Of a stretch of DNA of 5,420 bases, positions 1 to 5,420 are shown piece by piece. Below the pieces are notes generated by a model that was not told the DNA's origin, did not search any database, and saw nothing but the letters and a program-made list of their open reading frames with translations. The DNA is from a bacterium. GTDB lineage: Bacteria; Patescibacteriota; Minisyncoccia; Minisyncoccales; CG1-02-41-26. Numbering within the stretch: the first letter of the stretch is position 1; each line of letters opens with the position of its first letter. The stretch covers positions 1 to 5,420 of the forward strand of contig JAGYMG010000041.1 in NCBI GenBank assembly GCA_018400675.1, written 5' to 3'. The translations under genes were made by a program, and so were the position numbers.

Positions 1-1
1 T

Positions 2-730
2 CAGTTCTCCAGAGAATACGATGATTACAAGCATTTTAGCTGGCGTTTTGCCGAACCCAACGCTATAGTTTATGCTTTTTTTAGAGCCTATGAATATGAA
101 CCCAGTGGTTTCCTGGGTGGTATTAAGAGTATTTTCTCCGGTACTCTCGACAATGAAGAGGCTTCTACCGATATTTTAAGATGGCTTAAGAAGAAAATGT
201 GGGATGAACAAAAAGGCCTTATTCGCGCTGAGGATGGGGTGGATAAATACTCTCTTGACGCCCAGACCCGTTGGATTTTAGTTTTGGGAATTGAAGAGTT
301 TAAGAGAGTATTTTCTATGACCGATGAGAAGTTTAAAAATTATATAAAACGCATCGAAGAAGAGTTCGGAGTTACTGTTGACAGATATATTTTACGTTCC
401 GGAAAAGAAGTAAGAGATATCGGATTATTTGATTTAGCCGATAAGGAAACGGCAAGTAAGACAAGAAAGGCTGACAAGAACGAAACAGTCAAACGAATGG
501 GATTCCCGGAAGTCACCGCGGAAATGGTGTACGTTTACAAAATGGCTGCCCGCTACTTCAAAGATAATAGTTACAAGCAGAAGGCGGATTTCTATATGAA
601 TGAGTTGTCCCGTATGGAAAACAAGATAGAACATAGCTGGCCACGCGCTACCGGGCGAGCGGTAAGAACCGGATTCGGTCATAATTATAGTCCTTTGGGA
701 GATACTTCCATTGCTTCTACTTTACAGATT
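2..730 (+). other. Probable alpha/alpha-toroid (six-hairpin glycosidase-like) domain, C-terminal part, residues 1-243
   Basis: The segment is a run of amphipathic helices joined by short loops. It contains phrases typical of helical toroids: AEPNAIVYAFFRAYEYEP (residues 18-35), the helix start DILRWLKKKMWDEQKGLIRA (57-76), SLDAQTRWILVLGIEEF (84-100), FPEVTAEMVYVYKMAARYF (168-186) and TGFGHNYSPLGDTSIASTL (223-241). The pattern of a small Gly- or Pro-bearing loop, then a 'D/E-x-x-T/A' helix start, then a helix ending in Leu-Gly or Tyr recurs, as in six-hairpin glycosidases and related toroids. The N-terminal hairpins must lie upstream. I could not assign a glycoside hydrolase family or catalytic acids, so it could equally be a non-catalytic carbohydrate-binding toroid. 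The fold is inferred from helix pattern alone, not from a search. Confidence 0.5.
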
Positions 731-3700
731 GATATTACCCGTTATGGCGATAATTTCTTAACCCCTGATGTGACTGAGAAACTGGGAACGGGTAATTTAT
801 CTTCTATCACTTCTGATTCCCGCTTTCCGCAGACGGTATTAAGCGAAGAAGAAGCTATTAATCCTAATGTAATTCTAGGTGAAAGCCGCAAGCAGGAAAT
901 GGAAGAACTATTTGCTAAGTTGGTTGAGAGAGGAAACTTAAGAAGATTGGTAAAACAGGATAGATATATAAGCCAGTCTCAATTAGAGCGGCTCAAAGAG
1001 CTTGAAAAGCTATCTTCTTATCTTATTTCCTATGATTCTTACGATGGAGGCCAGTTTATGTATATAACTGAAACAGGCCAGAGACACCGTGTTGTGTTTA
1101 TACATTCGCAGAAAGAAATAGAAGAAGGCTTTGAGCGTGGTGCTAAATCATATAAAGCAGCACAGAATTTAGCTAAAGCATACAAAGAGAAAGGGGCTGT
1201 TATAATTACTCAACTTAAGGAAGGTGAAAAAGATGAAGTCGGCGCGCCGATAGCTGACCCAGAAGGAAGAATTGTCAGAACAGGAATGGATGAAGTCAAT
1301 GAGATATTAGAGAGAGTAAAGGAGTTAAGTATTGTGGAACGCACAATCATTCGCTATAAACATTTTGCTAATTTTCAGCTCGATATTGACGAAGACGGAA
1401 AAAAAGAGTTGGTTACTATAATTTTTCCTGTTGATAAGACTATTTGGCAACAAGAATATAATCCTTTAAGCGGCCGGCAGGAATTAAATGCTTATCGGGA
1501 CGGATTATGGAGATATTCGATAACTGATAAAGAAATTGTTACTCTTTCTTATAACGACAATCAGATTGAAACTAATTCGGTAACTTATGTTAATCCTTTT
1601 GGAAGTAAAGAGAAAGCAACGGAAAAAATTAAAGAGATGGCCGGTAAACAAGAGCGGGATGATTGGCTTAGCCGGCAGAGGAAGCTTAGCACAACCTCTA
1701 CCACTGATTTTTGGGCCCGGGATTTAGCTGTGGGGAAGGTAGACTTATATGAACCAGTCATCAGGAAAATAAGAAAAGACCACACAAAGAATATTTCTTT
1801 TGTTGAAACTTATGGATTGTTTCCACTTCCTGTGGAAGTTAAGTTGGGAGATAGGATTACCGAGATAGATTACCATTCTAAAACCGGGCAGGAATTGACC
1901 AGCAAGACTTATCTTGCTTCAACTGGTGAAGTTCTTTCCACAACAGAAACTATCGAGTTTAATCCTGCTCAGGATAGAGTGGTTAAAGAGTTAACCGACC
2001 ATATCAGGAATAATTTGAAATCCACTTATTATTTCGACGGCTATGGACAGATAACAGGAATTAAGCTAGGAGAGCGTTTTACAAAGATTAGTTATGATAA
2101 CTCAGGTTATGAGCTAAAAAGAGAAGTATATGTATATAATCCGGCTGTCCAAAAATATGATATTAAAATTGCCGAATCGAATAAGCCGGTATATCAGAGA
2201 GACGGTGATGTCCTGGTTGCAATGCGAAGCGCCCTTAATGATTTTCATTGCCAGGAGACATATGATAAATTCGGCCAGCTCATTAAAAAAACGGTTCCGA
2301 CAGGCCATATCAAAGGCAGTGACATTAGGATTGTTACCGAAATCAAACTTCAGCCTAACGGCCGGGAAAAGAAACGCGTTACTTATGCCAGAGAATTTGG
2401 CGAAGGCAGCACTTTTATAAAAGGCAGAGATATAAAGATTTCCGAGGGAGAATTTCTTGGCTACGATGAGAAAAATAACTCTATAGTTAGAGTTATTGAA
2501 TACAAATATGGCAAAGCCGGCAGAATAGCTGTTGAAATAACCAAAAAAGAAAAATATGACATTTATGGAGAGCTTGTTTATCAATCGACACAGATTAGCA
2601 AAGACAGCAATATTGCCACTATGATTGATTATGGGTATAAGAAAGACGCACAGGGCAAAACAGGGCGCCGGGAGATAAGACAGACCTTTGCGAAAAAAGA
2701 CGACAGAGAGCTTCTTCAGATAGCAGAAGGAGAATTTCTCAACTATGATAGAGACGGAAATGCCAGAGTTAGGATAACCGATATTAAATATGATGAGCAA
2801 GGCGATAAAGAAATTATCCGGTTGTCCCGCGTTGAAACTTATAATCATTTGGGCTGGCTATTATCTCAGGATATCGAAGTTGAGGCAACAGGTGAAAAGA
2901 TGAGAAGGGAAACCCGTATCAACTATGACTGGCGGGGGCAGGAAGAGACAAGAAGAACTTACGCTTATGATTATGAAAGCGAAAGTTTTAATTCGAAACC
3001 CATTAGCGTAGGTGTCTTTGCCGGTTATGACGATAAGGGCAACGCCGTTATTGAAGTTGAGGATAAACTTTATAAGACAAACCGCATTGAGGCTTATAAC
3101 TCCCTGGGCTGGCTGAAATCGCAGAAAATACTTTTTCCCGACAGATGGGTCAAACTTACCGAAGTGAATTATAACTGGTGGGGCCGGGAAAACGCAAGAA
3201 AAACCTACGCCGTAATAACCGATAGCGAGGGTAAGCAGATACAGAGAGTTAAGATAACGGAAGGAGATTTCCGGGGCTATGATGAACAGGGTAACTCCAA
3301 GATTAGGATTACCAACAATATTCTTGGCATATCAGTCGATGAATTACACGATAGATTCGGACTGGTGAGGGAAAAGACCCTGCTCCACAAACAAGTCGTA
3401 TTCGGCTATGATTATCAGGGATTTAATGACAGCCGTTCTACTTATCTTTATGACAAAGAAATTGGCACCCGCGGCCGTCTTCTTCAGGAGAGTACGATTG
3501 TCCCGGTTGTAGAGGGTGGATTTATGACCACCATTCATAGTAAGTTGTGGGATATGCATTGGCAGGAGACCCATGATAAGCACGGCAGGCTGATAAAGAA
3601 ATTAGACGGAAAATACAATTCCGATACAAAAAAATTCAGCCCGATAGTTGTAATTGAGCCGCAATACGATAATACGTTATTGAGTATGCTTGATATCGCC

Positions 3701-5419
3701 ACCTCAACCGATGTGCGGTTTGCCGATGGCACTGTTTTGGATGAGGAAGGAAATAAGAACATCGAACATTCTAACTTGTTGGCCACCAGTATGAAAAAAG
3801 TCGCTAAGGGGGATATCTCCAAGCTTACTTACGAGGATGTAATTGACAGTAAAGGCCGGGTAGCTTTTCAAAGAGAGAATTTCCGCGGCCTTGCCTGGAG
3901 AGAAATAAAGGATAAATGGGGCCGCCTTAAATTTACCCAGGATATGCTAAAAGAAAACGGCGGCTGGCGGGTATTCCGGGAGACCGAGTTCTACTACAAC
4001 GGCGATCTCGGCAGAGCCGATATCCCCGATACAGCAGATACCTATGTAGTCTATGAGAACGGTAACGGCCACAAAAAAATAGAAAGAAGGTACAGTAAAT
4101 CAGAAGCGTTAACCACCATAAACGATTTATTCAAAGACCATCTTTTAACCGTTAAGTTGACCGATGAAAAACGCCGTTTAAGCTGGCAGGAGACCAAGGA
4201 CGGTTACGGCAGAATAAGAAAGATAGACCGTTTAGGCGGAGACGGCGAAAATATTGTGGAAGAAACCACTCTTTCTTATGAAGGTAAATTAAAATGGCTC
4301 GATATTCCCTACAAGAGTGAAACCAAGGTGAAAGAAGCTTACCGCGGCGGTGAAATTACGAAATCAGAGGATAAGTCCTGGCTGGTATATTTTCACACCG
4401 GAGAAAAAATCGATGTAAATAACGTTGATTTAACCGAAGTAGTCAACGGGCGCGGGAGGATAAAATTCCAGTCGCAGATAGTTTACAGTTTGCGTTCGGA
4501 TACGTCCAAACTGCTTACTGTGCAAAAAGAAGAGGTAAAGAATAAGCGGGGTAATCCGGAAGAGGTATATCACGGCGAAGGTAAATATAAAGAATTTACA
4601 CCTACATATTCGACCTATCTGTTCTATGAATGCCCCCGCCGCCCGGGTGAGAATTTATGGGGGCATATGGACATCGCTCAATATTCGGTAAGTTTTGCCC
4701 ATATCGGCGGCGAAAAATATATCCATTCCATATCTAATTCTACCGAGTTAGACGAAAAAACCGGTAACATAACTTTTAAAGTTAAGAAGGGATTACAGCT
4801 GAATGAGCAGGGTATTAAGGCCGTTGATAAAGAAGGTTATAACGAATTTTTTGACGGTAATAAAGATTATCAGGAAAGGCCCTACCGGAAGATAAAATTG
4901 TTCACTATCACTGGCTATGAAGAGATAAAGAATAAGTTCGGTAATCCCGTTATCCGGCGCGTCGGTTATCCGAAAATCAATGAAATAACTGGATTCGGGG
5001 AAGGAACGCCCAGGTGGATTACTTTTCTGCATTATTCCAGGAATCCTTTGATTACCATCAGCACCGGCAGCCATACTTATGAGTATGATCAGAAAAAGGA
5101 TGTTGTCTCCGCCGAATACCGCAAAAAACAGAAATTCTTCGGCCTAGGCAAAATCTATGTCACAGATTGGCAGGATTCGAAATGGCTGGCCCGTGCTTTT
5201 GGTTTCCGCTTTGCTGACGGGAAGCTGGTTTATGATGTTGAAGAAAAAAGAAAGCATCGGGAAGGGGTAAAAGGTAGGATGATACGGGCAGATGGCCGTA
5301 TTGCCGCAGAGGTAATCTTTCATAATGATATGCAAACTCCTAAATGGCAGATGGTACGTTTTGGAAAAACAGAAATTGCTTATGATGTTTTAAAGAATGA
5401 ATCAGCAAAGGATATTTTT
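2..5419 (+). CDS. Fragment of a giant repeat protein, open at both ends (at least 1806 residues)
   Basis: Reading every codon from base 2 gives 1806 sense codons with no stop; both the start and the stop lie outside the window. The translation changes character along its length: a helical toroid-like part (residues 1-243), an unrecognised helical charged part (about 278-470), then about 1300 residues of beta-type repeats rich in Tyr, Trp, Gly, Asp and Asn. Repeat motifs keep the same frame across the middle and end of the window, which supports one continuous protein rather than a chance open frame. There are only two cysteines (residues 750 and 1544), and I see no hydrophobic segment long enough to span a membrane. 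A signal peptide or anchor could only lie outside the window. By analogy with RHS/YD-repeat proteins and with giant Omnitrophota proteins, it may be a secreted or surface shell or fibre; this is inference. No catalytic function can be assigned. Confidence 0.95.
833..1411 (+). other. Unrecognised charged, helix-rich segment (residues 278-470)
   Basis: This part joins the toroid-like region to the repeats. It shows long charged helical stretches, for example around residues 297-340 (many Lys, Glu, Arg and Leu) and 370-398 (alternating Ala, Lys, Glu and Tyr), with a short strand-like segment between them (residues 353-369, containing FMYITETGQ and RVVFIH). A third helix follows at about 429-444, and a D-I-D-E-D-G turn at 461-466. 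The alternation of helix and strand suggests a compact alpha/beta module of roughly 170 residues (300-470). I do not recognise a family and see no catalytic motif. Short coiled-coil behaviour is possible for residues 327-340. Confidence 0.35.
1550..2254 (+). repeat. First, irregular copies of the Y-x3-G-x6-T-Y repeat (residues 517-751)
   Basis: Three early copies of the central repeat motif appear here. They are YNDNQIETNSVTY (517-529, with Gln in the usual Gly position), YHSKTGQELTSKTY (624-637, one residue longer before the Gly) and YDNSGYELKREVY (698-710). In each, seven residues separate the Gly-position residue from the Thr or Val that precedes the last Tyr. The sequence between copies is rich in strand-like stretches such as ITEIDYH and KSTYYFDGYGQITGI, the latter also resembling a YD-type hairpin. 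Residues 530-600 (charged, helical) interrupt the pattern. The copies share no obvious DNA identity, so the duplication is old. Confidence 0.6.
2255..2548 (+). repeat. Three-motif repeat unit A (residues 752-849)
   Basis: This is the first full unit. Motif 1 is ETYDKFGQL (752-760), motif 2 is NGREKKRVTYA (786-796), and motif 3 is EGEFLGYDEKNNS (815-827). The same three motifs follow in the same order in the next three units. Motif 1 resembles the YD-repeat core (YD-x-x-G-x-L). Cys750 just before it is one of only two cysteines in the fragment. Confidence 0.75.
2549..2833 (+). repeat. Three-motif repeat unit B (residues 850-944)
   Basis: Motif 1 is EKYDIYGEL (850-858), motif 2 is TGRREIRQTFA (887-897), and motif 3 is AEGEFLNYDRDGNARVRI (908-925). 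The unit is 95 residues long. The stretch after motif 3 (ITDIKYDEQGDKEIIRLSR, 925-943) matches the equivalent stretch of unit A (VIEYKYGKAGRIAVEI, 831-846) in pattern, giving a fourth, weaker Y-x-x-x-G hairpin that units C and D lack or shorten. Confidence 0.75.
2834..3088 (+). repeat. Three-motif repeat unit C (residues 945-1029)
   Basis: Motif 1 is ETYNHLGWLLSQ (945-956), motif 2 is NYDWRGQEETRRTYA (974-988), and motif 3 is VFAGYDDKGNA (1005-1015), where the usual acidic EG start is replaced by VG. Motif 1 matches that of unit D at 9 of 12 residues. The DNA for those residues differs at many third positions (for example GAA/GAG, AAT/AAC, TTG/CTG), so this is an old duplication and not an assembly artefact. 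The length is 85 residues. Confidence 0.8.
3089..3340 (+). repeat. Three-motif repeat unit D (residues 1030-1113)
   Basis: Motif 1 is EAYNSLGWLKSQ (1030-1041), motif 2 is NYNWWGRENARKTYA (1056-1070), and motif 3 is TEGDFRGYDEQGNSKIRI (1086-1103). It is 84 residues long and closest to unit C in motifs 1 and 2, but closest to units A and B in motif 3. The paired Trp residues (W1059, W1060) before the motif 2 Gly expand the single Trp of unit C. Confidence 0.8.
3341..3565 (+). repeat. Partial repeat unit E (residues 1114-1188)
   Basis: A weak motif 1 (ELHDRFGLV, 1114-1122) is followed by a good motif 2 (YDYQGFNDSRSTY, 1136-1148). Motif 3 is missing; the place where it should be holds a Gly-rich strand (VVEGGFMTTIHS, 1169-1180). 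At 75 residues it is the shortest unit and marks the change from the regular array to the degenerate one downstream. Confidence 0.65.
3566..4531 (+). repeat. Degenerate units with W-[QR]-E-x-x-D-x-x-G-[RK] motifs (residues 1189-1510)
   Basis: Three related hairpin motifs start units here: WQETHDKHGRLIKK (1187-1200), WREIKDKWGRLKF (1299-1311) and WQETKDGYGRIRK (1395-1407). They extend motif 1 of the upstream array, as seen in QETYDKFGQLIKK of unit A (751-763), but add a Trp two residues before the Glu. The bodies between them have lost motifs 2 and 3. Pieces such as YNGDLGRADIPDT (1332-1344) may be decayed remains. Spacings between motif Glu residues are 112 and 96, then 114 to the next class, longer than in the regular array. 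The segment 1237-1265 has no visible repeat character. Confidence 0.65.
4532..5164 (+). repeat. Two units opened by an E-[VI]-KNK-x-GNP motif (residues 1511-1721)
   Basis: EVKNKRGNPEEVYHG (1511-1525) and EIKNKFGNPVIRRVG (1641-1655) share seven of the first nine residues and appear to be another variant of motif 1, with Asn-Pro after the Gly. The first unit is 130 residues long and contains the second cysteine (C1544), beside a Pro/Arg-rich turn (CPRRPG). The rest of each unit is strand-like and Tyr-rich, for example HTYEYDQ (1691-1697). No enzymatic motif is seen. Confidence 0.55.
5180..5389 (+). repeat. Two-copy KW...FG...YDV motif near the right edge (residues 1727-1796)
   Basis: KWLARAFGFRFADGKLVYDV (1727-1746) and KWQMVRFGKTEIAYDV (1781-1796) share Lys-Trp at the start, an Arg and Phe-Gly in the middle, and Tyr-Asp-Val at the end. 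The second copy lacks four residues before the Tyr. They are 54 residues apart at the start. This differs from the motifs upstream and may be the start of another array or of a terminal domain beyond the window. Confidence 0.45.
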
Positions 5420-5420
5420 G

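Noticed and set aside
1241..1248. GGCGCGCC palindrome, a possible sign of engineered DNA
   Set aside because: It reads naturally as in-frame codons within the charged segment, and nothing around it looks like vector sequence. A single 8-base site can occur by chance.
2130..2420. A 96-residue plus-strand open frame in another phase
   Set aside because: It overlaps the main frame fully, where repeat unit A is conserved, and its translation shows no recognisable motif.
2114..2848. A 244-residue open frame on the minus strand with a hydrophobic translation
   Set aside because: It lies codon-for-codon opposite the main frame, so it stays open simply because the sense strand here uses no TTA, CTA or TCA codons. 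Its hydrophobicity comes from reading the complement of Lys-, Glu- and Asp-rich codons. The sense strand carries repeat units A and B, which are clearly the real protein.
2255..3565. Classic RHS protein with canonical YD repeats
   Set aside because: The motifs share the Y-D-x-x-G core but the units are 75-98 residues long with three distinct hairpins. The window shows no RHS core or DPXG-type cleavage motif, so I call it only RHS-like.
3344..3822. Two overlapping minus-strand open frames of 79 and 95 residues
   Set aside because: They overlap each other and lie opposite conserved repeat motifs of the main frame. No domain is visible, so they are shadows.
2285..4079. Three runs of seven A (2285-2291, 3628-3634, 4073-4079) as possible slippage or frameshift sites
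   Set aside because: The same frame carries repeat motifs before and after each run, so no frame change is needed. They are ordinary Lys-rich codons.
1..5420. Internal ATG codons in the main frame as possible gene starts, splitting the frame into several genes
   Set aside because: There is no stop codon anywhere in the frame, so no upstream gene could end here, and the coding character is continuous across the ATGs I looked at.

Overview
The window lies entirely inside one protein-coding gene. The + strand frame that begins at base 2 reads through all 1806 codons to base 5419 without a stop, and the gene has neither its start nor its stop here. The other open frames on either strand look like shadows of this one. 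I see no RNA gene, mobile element, CRISPR array, promoter or terminator, and no stretch over 300 bases is non-coding. Residue numbers below count the codon at bases 2-4 as residue 1.

Layout along the protein fragment: (1) residues 1-243 look like part of an all-helical (alpha/alpha) toroid of the six-hairpin glycosidase type. (2) Residues about 278-470 are a charged, helix-rich segment that I do not recognise. (3) From about residue 515 the protein becomes a long beta-type repeat region. It has eight copies of a strictly spaced Y-x3-G-x6-T-Y motif. Within it, four full units of 84-98 residues and a fifth partial one (752-1188) each carry up to three sub-motifs. (4) Residues 1189-1510 hold degenerate units marked by W-[QR]-E-x-x-D-x-x-G-[RK]-like motifs. 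(5) Residues 1511-1720 carry two copies of a KNK-x-GNP motif. (6) Residues 1727-1796 carry a further two-copy KW...FG...YDV motif. The repeats resemble the YD repeats of RHS/tc-toxin shells and giant bacterial surface proteins, but they are not canonical.

The organism is bacterial by gene style, but the window holds no taxonomic marker. A giant open frame that joins a helical toroid to Y[DN]xLGxL-type repeats recalls the giant proteins reported from Omnitrophota (candidate phylum OP3). That is inference from memory and is held with low to moderate confidence. A very large exported or surface protein is plausible: the fragment has only two cysteines, is highly charged, and shows no membrane segment. 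Its function cannot be read from this fragment.
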